From NCBI GenBank assembly GCA_026770585.1, contig MU646446.1, forward strand, positions 261,678 through 274,281: 12,604 nt of DNA. The letters run 5' to 3'. The stretch is from Baffinella frigidus. Lineage: Eukaryota > Cryptophyceae > Cryptomonadales > Baffinellaceae. Both the position numbers and the translations under genes were made by a program. Under the pieces are notes generated by a model. It was not told the DNA's origin, made no database searches, and saw nothing but the letters and a program-made list of their open reading frames with translations. Positions 1-7,300 of the stretch are shown in pieces; position 1 is the first letter of the stretch, and the number at the start of each line of letters is the position of its first letter.

Positions 1-270
1 AGGGTTTAGGATTTAGGGTTCAGGTTCCAAGGTTTAGGGTTTAGGGTTTAAGGTTTAGGGGTGAGGGGTGAGGGGTGAGGGTTTAGAGTTTAGGGTTTAC
101 GTGGGGCCGGGTGTGGTTTAGGGTTTAGGGTTCAGTTAGGGTTTAGGGTTTAGGGTTTAGGGTTTAGGGTTTAGGGTTTAGGGTTCAGGGTTCAGGTTTC
201 AGGGTTTAGGGTTCAGGTTCTAGGTTTTAGGGTTTAGGGTTTAGGGGTGAGGGTTTAAAGTTTAGGGTTT
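1..270 (+). repeat. Telomere-like TTTAGGG repeat block
   Basis: Degenerate and perfect TTTAGGG heptamers on the + strand, with a GGGGTGA sub-block near 58-85. A unit of about 40 bp (GGGTGAGGGTTTA followed by GTTTACGTGG and GCCGG) occurs twice, near 80-115 and 245-283, so the block has a higher-order duplication. The polarity is wrong for a chromosome end at the left edge, so it is interstitial. Read on the minus strand it contains CCAC followed by GTAAACCC, which resembles the donors of the telomeric introns further right, but I cannot assign an exon here. Confidence 0.9.
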
Positions 271-353
271 ACGTGGTGCCGGTTGACAGCTTGTTGGTGG
301 TCCCAGGTTTTATCACCCTTTTTAAACATCGATTGTAGGCTTTTGCGTGGGAG

Positions 354-396
354 TTGGTCACGTGCCCCCCGCTTGAAACGGAGGCCACGTGACCAA
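354..396. repeat. Inverted repeat with two CACGTG cores
   Basis: TTGGTCACGTG at 354-364 is exactly inverted as CACGTGACCAA at 386-396, with a 21-nt spacer. Each arm contains the palindrome CACGTG, a core bound by bZIP and bHLH factors in many eukaryotes. It may be a hairpin or a paired regulatory site. The sequence does not say which. Confidence 0.6.
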
Positions 397-798
397 ACCA
401 ATGAAAATTACTACACACTCCAACATATACAACCTTCCGGGTTGTAAAGAGGGTGCTTGATCCGCCTCGTGTGGCAGGTGTTTTCCTCTGCACTGGAGAG
501 CAAAATGCGATCCGAAAGCAAACATGCTTTCTTTGCAGTCCTTTCTACGGAAGGGCGTGTCGTTGGCATATGTTGGGAGAAATTAAAACCCAGAGGACCT
601 AAAGGATCAGGGGTAGGGTGGAGGGACATTTGCAGCGCCTCGTTTCCCAGCGTTCTTTATTGACTCTCTCTCTCTCCCCCTCCCCCCCCCCCAGGGGTTC
701 TCATCGCGCAACGACATAGGGGGATTTCCTACTGAAGGCTCATAACCTAGCTACTTAGGCAGCCACTTGGTTGCACCTACGGATAAGGTAACGGAAAC

Positions 799-817
799 TC
801 GGGCTCTCAGAGCCCGA
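799..817. repeat. Perfect 9-bp hairpin upstream of gene start
   Basis: TCGGGCTCT, one central C, then AGAGCCCGA: a 19-bp perfect odd palindrome followed by AAAA, 55 bp before the ATG at 872. A role in the leader is possible but unproven. Confidence 0.6.
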
Positions 818-871
818 AAATGCCTCCGTAACCCGTTGTGTGGGTGGCAGGTATTTTCCTCGCGCGACGAC

Positions 872-1891
872 ATGCGGTTCAACCTCGCCGCGTTTCTCGC
901 TCTCCCCGCCGTCATCGGTCAGTCCCGACCCCGCATCAACCCAAAACCCTACACTCTAACTCCTAAACCCTACACCCTACACCCTACACCCTAAACCCTA
1001 AACGCTAAACCCTAAACCCCAAACTCTAAACCCTAAACCCTAAACCCTAAATCCTAAAATCTAAATTCTAAACGTAACGGAGCAAGTCAAGTTGGTCTTG
1101 GGCCGCCCTCGACGTCCCCAGAGAGATTGATAATTTATTGCCAAACAACCAGCGTCAGCGCCACAAATGCTACGCATTGAGCCACTACTGTACACCGTGT
1201 CGGCCGCTCATACGAACATTCTCCGGATGGATTCAAAGTCCATCTCCTACTGACGTCCCCAAATACCCTCACGTGGTCCAATCATTCCAACCACTCTCTC
1301 GCTATCTTCCTCATCCGTATATCCAAAAAACTCAAACTTGGACCGTTTCAAAAAAAACTCAATCTTTGACCGTTTCAAACGGTCCAAAAAATAATAATCT
1401 AACAAATTATTCACCCCCCCCGCCTCCCCCGCAGACATGACGCCGCTCGGAGCCTCCCGCGCCGTGGTCTTCCTCGATCCCTCCTACCTCCCGCCCCTCG
1501 CCTGGGACGCCCCCGCGGGCGCCGCAGCGGGCACGGAGAGTGGAACGGAACGCACTGTCCTTACTTTCGTCGTCATTATGTGCCGCCCCCGAACCCTGGA
1601 CCCTGGACCCTCAACACCAAACCTTGAACCCTGAACACGAAAACCTGAACACTAAACTCCAAACCCTAAACTCCGAACCTTAAACCCTAAACACCGAACA
1701 TTAAACACCAAACACTAACAACTAAACACTAAACACTAGACCCTAAACCCTAAACCCTAAACCCTAAACCCTAAACCCTAAACAGCGGCGTGCTCCTCGG
1801 CTGCTCGGCCTTGATGCTCCTCCTTCTCTTCTACCGCTACCGCACTACCGCGTCCGCCCCCACCCCCTCAACCCCCAAAATTCAGCCCTGA
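872..1891 (+). CDS. Putative small single-pass membrane protein (3 exons, 98 aa)
   Basis: Model: exons 872-917, 1435-1579 and 1786-1891 (TGA). Phases agree at both joins: ATC G|AC gives Ile-Asp, and AT|C gives Ile. Exon 1 encodes MRFNLAAFLALPAVI, a signal-peptide-like start. Exon 2 encodes an extracellular-type stretch rich in Ala, Gly, Pro and Thr. The membrane helix is split by intron 2: VLTFVVI at the end of exon 2, then GVLLGCSALMLLLLFYRYR from exon 3, ending in a basic stop-transfer cluster. A short Pro/Thr-rich tail follows. Topology is predicted as type I. Intron 1 (918-1434) has donor GTCAGT and acceptor CCCCCGCAG, and carries a telomere-like block plus a transposable element. Intron 2 (1580-1785) is mostly CCCTAAA repeats. 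The tail overlaps the start of a CCCTCAA block, so the true 3' end may differ. I do not recognise the family. Confidence 0.5.
944..1072 (+). repeat. Telomere-like CCCTAAA block in intron 1
   Basis: CCCTACA, then CCCTAAA heptamers with point variants, on the sense strand of the membrane-protein gene. It lies 26 nt inside the intron. Confidence 0.9.
1111..1260 (+). mobile_element. 133-bp-family dispersed element, copy 1, with 9-bp TSD
   Basis: The element spans 1120-1251 and is flanked by the direct repeat GACGTCCCC (1111-1119 and 1252-1260). It begins AGAGAGATTGATAATTTATTG and ends near CATCTCCTACT. No terminal inverted repeats and no open frame are visible. The 9-bp target duplication shows that it inserted as a unit. 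Copies 2 and 3 lie at 3395-3545 and 3818-3947 in the same orientation. It sits inside intron 1 of the membrane-protein gene and is the most diverged of the three. Confidence 0.8.
1369..1386. repeat. Short hairpin in intron 1
   Basis: GACCGTTT and AAACGGTC are inverted around one C, and a further GACCGTTTCAAA lies 29 nt upstream. It sits just before the CTAAC branch-like site and the C-rich acceptor tract of the 1435 exon. Confidence 0.5.
1592..1785 (+). repeat. Telomere-like block forming most of intron 2
   Basis: Degenerate CCCTGGA, CCTTGAA and CTAAACA units give way to perfect CCCTAAA heptamers at 1737-1782. These run directly into the acceptor AACAG at 1781-1785. The intron is essentially donor GTGCCG plus heptamers. 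Confidence 0.9.
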
Positions 1892-2016
1892 GTTCTCAAC
1901 CCTCAACCCTCAACCCCCAACCCTAAACCCTCAGCCCTCAATCCTCAACCCTCAACCCTCAACCCTCACCCCTCACCCCTCACCCCTCACCCCCCACCCC
2001 TCAACCCTCACCCCCC
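1859..2016 (+). repeat. CCCTCAA/CCCTCAC variant block
   Basis: A telomere-like variant block dominated by CCCTCAA, then by CACCCCT near 1965-2005. It begins inside the last codons of the membrane-protein model, so the C-terminal tail may be repeat-derived or the annotated stop may lie in an intron. Confidence 0.85.
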
Positions 2017-2452
2017 CCTCTCTTTTGACGCGTACGAATCTTCATCTTAGTAATGCTCTAGCAGCAATGCTGCACTGTGGAGTTGGGTAATCATGATTCC
2101 CAATCTCGAGGAACAATCCAAACGTTTGAAGTACTCGTGTCGACAGGAGGAAGCCGCGGGAGGTGGGAGTGTTCTCAGTGGGCGAGGCGCAACTCGCCAT
2201 TGCATCCTCTCACGCGGATACGGTCCCAGCTTCCTCTCTCTCTCTCTCTACGGAATCCAGAAACCATCCAGAAACCAGAAACCAGAGCATCTTCCCGCTA
2301 GAGCAACTTCTGCTCTCGTGTCGTCTCCTTGTGTTTATGAGAGACCTAGGTAGGCCGTCAGATGCCTAGGTTCCAGGCGGGGGGGCGATGCGTAATGGAG
2401 GTACCCGTGTATCTCATTCTTTCTGGTTTGCCTGGGTTCGGCAAAGGCTCCG
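2017..2452. other. Low-complexity spacer with overlapping short ORFs
   Basis: Three overlapping short + frames run between 2077 and 2369, but none shows a recognisable domain or splice context. A (CT)n tract lies at 2233-2249, followed by a CCAGAAAC direct repeat near 2259-2283. I see no supported gene. Confidence 0.4.
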
Positions 2453-2694
2453 CAACCCTAAACCCTAATCCCTGAAAACTAATTCCTAAACACTCATTCC
2501 TAAACACTAAACCCTCAAACCTAAACCCCAAGCCCTGAACCCTAAACCCTAAACCTTAAACCCTAAACCCTAAACCCTTAACCCTAAACCCTGAACCCCA
2601 AACCCTAAATTCTAAACCCTCAACCCTCAACCCTCAACCCTCAACCCTAGAACCTCAACCCTAAAACCTAAATCCCATACCCTGAACCCTAACC
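2453..2694 (+). repeat. Telomere-like CCCTAAA/CCCTCAA block
   Basis: Heptamer block, C-rich on the + strand, ending in CCCTAACCAG at 2687-2696. That ending resembles the acceptors of the telomeric introns of the J-domain gene. By analogy it may be an intron of a + strand gene. Confidence 0.9.
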
Positions 2695-2696
2695 AG

Positions 2697-2786
2697 ATGT
2701 CCCTCCAAGTAGCACGCGGGTCCTCTAGCCCTCTCCCCGCGTCTCTCTCGTCTGCCCCCCCCCCCGGGGAGGACGCCTGGATGTAA
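2697..2786 (+). CDS. Candidate terminal exon after a telomere-like intron (weak)
   Basis: Directly after the acceptor-like AACCAG a frame runs 29 codons from ATG to TAA at 2784-2786, Ser/Pro-rich and including an 11-C tract. The only support is the acceptor match. No upstream exon in a compatible phase was found, so this may not be coding. Confidence 0.18.
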   Translation: MSLQVARGSSSPLPASLSSAPPPGEDAWM

Positions 2787-2830
2787 AGTGATTAAATCCG
2801 CGCCAGGGGCCGGAAACCTACGAACATCCA

Positions 2831-3016
2831 ATGGCTTCAGCAGCCTCGCGCGAGAGCTTTGCGCGGTTTCTCACTCGTGTGGACGCGACTGAGGGAGGAC
2901 ACACTCGTGTGGACGAGATTGAGGGAGGGCACACTCGTGTGGACGAGACTGGGGGAGGGCACACTCGTTCGGACGAGAGGCCCCCGAACCGTCGCGGGGT
3001 CGTGTGGAATCTGTGA
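2831..3016 (+). CDS. Candidate 61-aa ORF over a 30-bp minisatellite
   Basis: ATG at 2831 and TGA at 3014-3016. The frame begins MASAASRESFARFL, then carries 10-residue units of the form TRVDEIEGGH. Because the minisatellite period (30 bp) is a multiple of three, frames stay open over it on both strands, so openness is weak evidence. A 113-codon frame on the minus strand (2818-3159) competes. I do not recognise either. Confidence 0.2.
   Translation: MASAASRESFARFLTRVDATEGGHTRVDEIEGGHTRVDETGGGHTRSDERPPNRRGVVWNL
2873..2978 (+). repeat. 30-bp minisatellite, about 3.5 units
   Basis: Units start at 2873, 2903, 2933 and 2963 (partial). The consensus begins ACTCGTGTGGACGAGA and continues TTGAGGGAGGGCAC. 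Units differ at only a few positions, and divergence rises in the last partial unit. Confidence 0.9.
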
Positions 3017-3394
3017 CCAGATCGGTTCTCTTGAAAAAAGGCTGCGTGTAAACGGACGATAACAATGAGAGGTTCCGGCGCAAATTCCAATTTCCATGAC
3101 TTCAACACCCCGGAAATACATACCGACCCCCAAAATGCAAGACAGAGTGGACGGGACACGTCATCCTCAAATCTCAGCGCGTCCTTTTATTAGCCGGGTT
3201 TATAATGAAGGGCTCTAAAACTTCGTAAGACAAGGGCACGGTCACTCTGGACCTGCGAGCAAGGTCCAGTGGCGTTCTCACTCTCCAGTATTCCTTACTG
3301 TGCCTGTCTCCTTTCGTGCACATCGTGTAGAGAGAGAACGACCTCTAGGTCCTAATTAATCTAAGCCTCCGTGGGGGTGCACACATGGCGGCCG
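3017..3394. other. Spacer without a supported gene
   Basis: No convincing coding region. An 8-bp hairpin is visible (CTGGACCT 3247-3254 with AGGTCCAG 3262-3269). The rest is unique-looking sequence up to the target duplication of the next element. Confidence 0.4.
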
Positions 3395-3545
3395 TGTTGG
3401 CATAAGAGAGATTGATAATTTATTGCCAAACAACCAGCGTCAGCGCCGCACATGCTCCGCATTGTGCCACTTACTGTACCCCGTGTCGGCCGCTCATACG
3501 AGCATTTTCCGGATGGATTCTAACTCCACCTCCTACTGTTGGCAT
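3395..3545 (+). mobile_element. 133-bp-family dispersed element, copy 2, with 9-bp TSD
   Basis: Element 3404-3536 flanked by TGTTGGCAT at 3395-3403 and 3537-3545, a perfect 9-bp target duplication different from that of copy 1. The sequence is close to copy 3 and more diverged from copy 1. On the reverse strand it contains CAATAAATTATC near its end. There is no coding capacity and no TIR. Confidence 0.85.
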
Positions 3546-3699
3546 CACTGTAGGTGTCTCTCTTCGTCAGTCTCAAGTAAGAGTGCAAGGTGCCAGGCTT
3601 CTCGCAGAGGATTTTGCCGCTAGGAACCTCGCATGGGCCGTGTATCTTTTATTCAATGTACACACCACGCTTGCTTCTTCCTGAGAATCCACGATGGAT

Positions 3700-3771
3700 G
3701 TGGGTCTTGGGTTACGAGTCTGGCCATTAAGTTTGTGACACAACTGCCTAGACTTGTAATCTAAGACCCAC
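3700..3771. repeat. 72-nt foldback with hairpin potential
   Basis: Arm 3700-3726 pairs with arm 3745-3771. 22 of 27 positions are complementary, and four of the five exceptions are G-U pairs if the + strand is transcribed. The centre (GTTTGTG and CACAAC) folds as well, so almost all of it can form one long stem. It is not a tRNA: there is no T-arm consensus and no D-loop. It may be a decayed foldback transposon or a structured, precursor-like RNA. Confidence 0.6.
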
Positions 3772-3817
3772 ACCGGAACTCTTCTCTCTCTCAGGCCGCC
3801 GGAAGCGGTGCGTGCAG

Positions 3818-3947
3818 AGAGAGATTGATAATTTATTGCCAAACAACCAGCGTCAGCGCCGCACATGCTCCGCATCGTGCCACTTACTGTACCCCGTGTC
3901 GGCCGCTCATACGAGCATTTTCCGGATGGATTCTAACTCCACCTCCT
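3818..3947 (+). mobile_element. 133-bp-family dispersed element, copy 3
   Basis: Nearly identical to copy 2 over its length, in the same orientation. It ends slightly short, at CACCTCC. Only TGCA (3813-3816 and 3947-3950) could be a flanking duplication, so the insertion junctions are altered or were made by recombination. Confidence 0.75.
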
Positions 3948-4013
3948 GCAAAATGCACACCGCGCCCCCTTCACACCCCACGCAGATTTCTCTTGCGCCC
4001 ACTCCTGGGTCAG

Positions 4014-4161
4014 GGTTTGGGGGGTAGGGATTAGGGATTAGGGTGTAGGGTTTAGGGTTTAGGGTTTAGGGTTTAGGGTTTAGGGTTCAGGGTTCAGGGT
4101 TCAGGGTTTAGGGTTTAGGGTTTAGGGTTTAGGGTTTAGGGTTTAGGGTTTAGGGTTTAGG
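4014..4161 (+). repeat. Telomere-like TTTAGGG block, largely perfect
   Basis: Two long runs of perfect TTTAGGG (about 4047-4085 and 4105-4158) around three GGGTTCA variants. G-rich on the + strand, hence C-rich in the sense direction of the minus-strand WD40 gene beside it. Confidence 0.95.
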
Positions 4162-4284
4162 AGTGGGACAGCGCACCTCAGTAAGCAGCAGCAGCGAGGA
4201 TCGGACTCGATAAGCATGACTCCAGTGCACGCCCACCTGAAAGTACTGAATGAAGACAAACTCGGAGGCTGCGACTTGCCGGAC
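4162..4284 (-). other. Possible further 3' exon of the WD40 gene (weak)
   Basis: On the minus strand an acceptor-like TACTTTCAG precedes a 20-codon open stretch (VGVHWSHAYR, then a Ser/Leu run) ending GAG before GTGCGC, a junction like the other GAG|GT exon ends in this gene. A 48-nt intron would separate it from the 4285-4317 piece. Without transcripts it remains a guess. Confidence 0.2.
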
Positions 4285-4317
4285 CTCTGCGCCGGAGGCC
4301 GCGTCCCAGAATCACAC
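4285..4317 (-). pseudogene. WD40 exon fragment with in-frame TGA
   Basis: After AAG| the frame reads Val, TGA, then FWDAASGAE and ends GAG before GT, the same end signature as the 5594 exon. TGA stands where a WD blade usually has a basic or polar residue before the aromatic-Trp-Asp, so a CGA-to-TGA change is likely. It directly abuts a telomere-like block upstream. Either the protein ends here, the exon is dead, or the join lies elsewhere. Confidence 0.45.
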
Positions 4318-7300
4318 CTTCCAAATCAGGGTTTAGGGTTCCGGGTTCCGGGTTCCGGGTTCCAGGTTCCGGGTTCAGGGTCTAGGGTTCCGGGTTCAAG
4401 GTTTCGGGTTCAGGGTTTAGAGTTTTGGGTGTAGGGTTTCGAGTTCAACCCTGCGTCAGCGGTCGTGGTATCGAGAGGGCGAGATTGCTGACGGTTCACG
4501 CAGATCGTAGAATCGAACAGGTGCTCACCACCAATCACCCTTCCCGACCCTCCCTGGTCCCAGCAATATCCCTTGAGTGCCCATAGGGTGAATATTCATC
4601 CTAACTCGCCCATAGGCATGTCCTAGGGCCCTACCGTAGGGCGTATGAGCCTACTGGGCACTTCAGGGATACACGCACCGTGTTATCGTCGCTCCCGCTG
4701 ATGACCTGCGCCCCGTCGTTGCTGAAGTGCACTCGCTTCACAGACTTCTCGTGCCCCATCCGAGTTCGTACCTGCGAAAGAAAACGAGGAACGGCCACAC
4801 TCAGGGTTCATGGTTGAGAGTTCCGGGTTCCGGGTTCCGGGTTCCGGTTCCAGGGTCTAGGGTTCAGCAATGTTGCTGAACTGCACTCGATTCACAGACT
4901 TCTCGTGCCCCCTCAGCGCTTGTACCTGCGGCCCACAAAACGTCTCAGATCACTGATAATCAATCACCACTCCCCGAGCACACCGTAGACACTGATAATG
5001 GTTCAGGATCTAGGGTTCAGGGTTCAAGGTTTAGGGTTTAGGGTTTTAGGCTGACTTTTTGTTCCCTCTCAGTATTCGTACCTGCAGCCCACGAGACGTC
5101 TCAGATCACTAGGTAGGTAGATATGAGGCTACCTGGAAAAGGGAATTCAAACTCATATGGCGCGAGACCGGTCCACTAAAATCATCTCGGTGATGAAGTG
5201 GACCCGGACCAGTTGGTCGTCAACAAAGAACTCTCTCTCTCTCAGATCACTGATAATCAATCACCACTTCCCGAGCGAATCCACAAAAGCAGTATACATA
5301 CTTCCTTTCTGCCCCCCCTCAAAGTCACGTCAAACCCCATTTAAAGCCTTAAAATCCCGGCCCCCAATCCTATCCTCAATTCCGAACAAGCGATTTGGAG
5401 AAGGGCCGGAAAGGGATCATGCACATTGTTTTTCTGGGATGAACGCAGAAGCGCACCTCGGCGCTCGTTTCGACGTCCCAGATCTTCACGAGCGTGTCAG
5501 ACGACCTCGAGTACGGGTACGAAGACCGGGTACGGGCACCCTACGGTAGGCAATAGCGTAGGGCCCTACGCAACTACCCGGATCCGAACGCACCTCGGCC
5601 CCGGTCTCGACGTTCCAGATCTTGATACACGCGTCAGACGCCCCGCTGACGACGCGTTTCCCGTCCGGAGAGAACACCACTGCGTGGATGGCGCCTGAGT
5701 GACTCATGGGGCAGACCGGACCCGTGACTGGCTCGTCGTCATCCTCCGATGAAGAGCCGTTGTAGGTTTGCTCCTCCTCTACTACCCGCCCATACGCGTC
5801 CACTCCGCAGGTGCAGAGGTCCTTGCCGGTGTACGTTCCCAAGCTGAGAACCTGAGGAAATAATCCACAGCTCAGATCCAGGTATCTTCAAGCCTCACCT
5901 GGTCAGGAGATTCAGCGTGCAGACCTGCAGAACACTTTCAAATCTCTCCCCCCCCAAAGAAACAAATTCCGGCTGAAATTCAAACGGAAACTCCGGTCTG
6001 CACCAGACAAAACCACCAAACAGCACTCCACATCTCTACGAGCTCGTGGTGCGCCCCGGTGGCGATGCGCTTCCCGTCCGGCGAGCACGCGACGGCTTTC
6101 CCCCAGTGCTCCAGTTTGAGGGTGCACAGCACCGGATGCCTTCCTTGCGGCTTGCCGACCCACGTGACGAGCGGCAACCCGGCCAGCTGGGCCGTCGATG
6201 CAGGGTTCGACTGCACGTCCTGTTGCCAGAGTGCACCCCACGCTGCGCCCCAGTTTCTTCCCAGAGTGCGCCCCAAACCGCGCCTCCGAATGTTTGGGAG
6301 AGTGCGCCCCGTACCGCCCCGTACTGCGCCCACGCTGAGCCCCGCAAAGCTCCCCAGACTGCGCCCCACGTAATCCAGAGACTAGTCATAATCCAGAGAC
6401 TAGTCATGGGGCGCAGTTTCTCAAAAAGGGGGTGTCTCCGCAGCGCCCCGCAGGAAGCTCGCATGAGGCTCCTGTTCAGGATTCAGGGTCACGGGTTCAG
6501 GGATTATGGATTCGGGATTATGGTTCAGGGATTAGGGCTTAGAAGGTTTAGGGTTTAGAGTTTAGAGTTTCGGGATTAGGGGGTAGGGGGCAGGCCTTTA
6601 GGGCGTACCTGCGACGCGGCCTGCAGCCAGTGGTGCAGACTCCCTGTTGGTTGCCAGAACGCTGCAGGAACGAGCAAGCATCCAAGCACACGACTCGCTC
6701 AGCCTGGCCTGTGCTCGCGGTCAATTTTCGAAGCCAGCTCTGCTGTTCGCCCTCGAACACGCCCCACACGCGACCCTCTTCCATGTCCGACCCTCCATTT
6801 TGTGAAGCAAAGGTCGAGCACAGCTGGAACGTCCTGCCACAGAATCCCCGTGCCTCGAGCTCTTTCCTCCAAAGTGCAGGTCTGAGAGCACCGGCCCCAA
6901 TCGTCCGGCCCCAAGGGGCATGGTGCGCTGCAGCACGTCGTCGCTCGGCCCCACATGCGTCCGCTCCAGCGTGAACCCCCTTCCCCCGAACTCCGCCACC
7001 GCCTTCTTCAGGGATGACTCCAGCGCTTCCTGGCCCCCGCTTTCGATGCAGTGTCTGTCAAATTGCTACGACAAAGTCAGCGTCACGTTCTTCTCTCTCT
7101 CTCCCTCTCTCTCCCCCACGTGAAGGACCTCACCTCACCTCAGGTCACTTGACCTCACCCCACCTCACCTCAAGTCACTTGACATCACCTCACCTCGAGT
7201 CACTTGACCTCACCCCACCTCAAGTCACTTGACCTCACCTCACCTCACCTCAAGTCACTTGACATCACCTCACCTCAAGTCACTTGACCTCACCTCCGCT

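Larger units (their letters stand above)
271..871. other. Non-repetitive stretch upstream of the membrane-protein gene
   Basis: No gene can be supported. It holds an 11-bp perfect inverted repeat (354-364 with 386-396, each containing CACGTG), a CT-rich and C-rich tract ending in CAG at about 664-694, and a 19-bp odd palindrome at 799-817. A short motif, GTGGCAGGTRTTTTCCTC, occurs near 472-489 and again near 844-861 just before the ATG at 872. A second similarity links about 698-719 with 861-877. The region upstream of that start therefore seems to contain duplicated leader fragments. Confidence 0.5.

Noticed and set aside
1-270. Left edge as a true chromosome end
   Set aside because: A left telomere must read CCCTAAA on the + strand. 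This reads TTTAGGG, and the tract is degenerate and followed by ordinary sequence.
1120-1251. Introner element carrying its own splice sites
   Set aside because: The element ends are not GT and AG, and copy 1 lies within a larger intron whose splice sites are outside it.
3696-3775. tRNA gene
   Set aside because: The ends pair over seven bases like an acceptor stem, but there is no T-arm consensus or cloverleaf; the whole folds as one long hairpin.
3423-4034. Repeated short ORFs with similar proteins near 3423, 3812 and 1138
   Set aside because: Their similarity comes from the 133-bp element copies; frames are not conserved with copy 1 and run into unrelated flanks.
6036-6558. 170-codon + frame and 142-codon minus frame over the TGCGCCCC region
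   Set aside because: Open frames arise from the GC-rich repeats. The WD40 blade in 6027-6219 on the minus strand is the only frame with recognisable motifs.
7120-7293. CRISPR-like array
   Set aside because: Units are degenerate CACCT/CAAGTCACTTG repeats without unique spacers, inside a eukaryotic intron.
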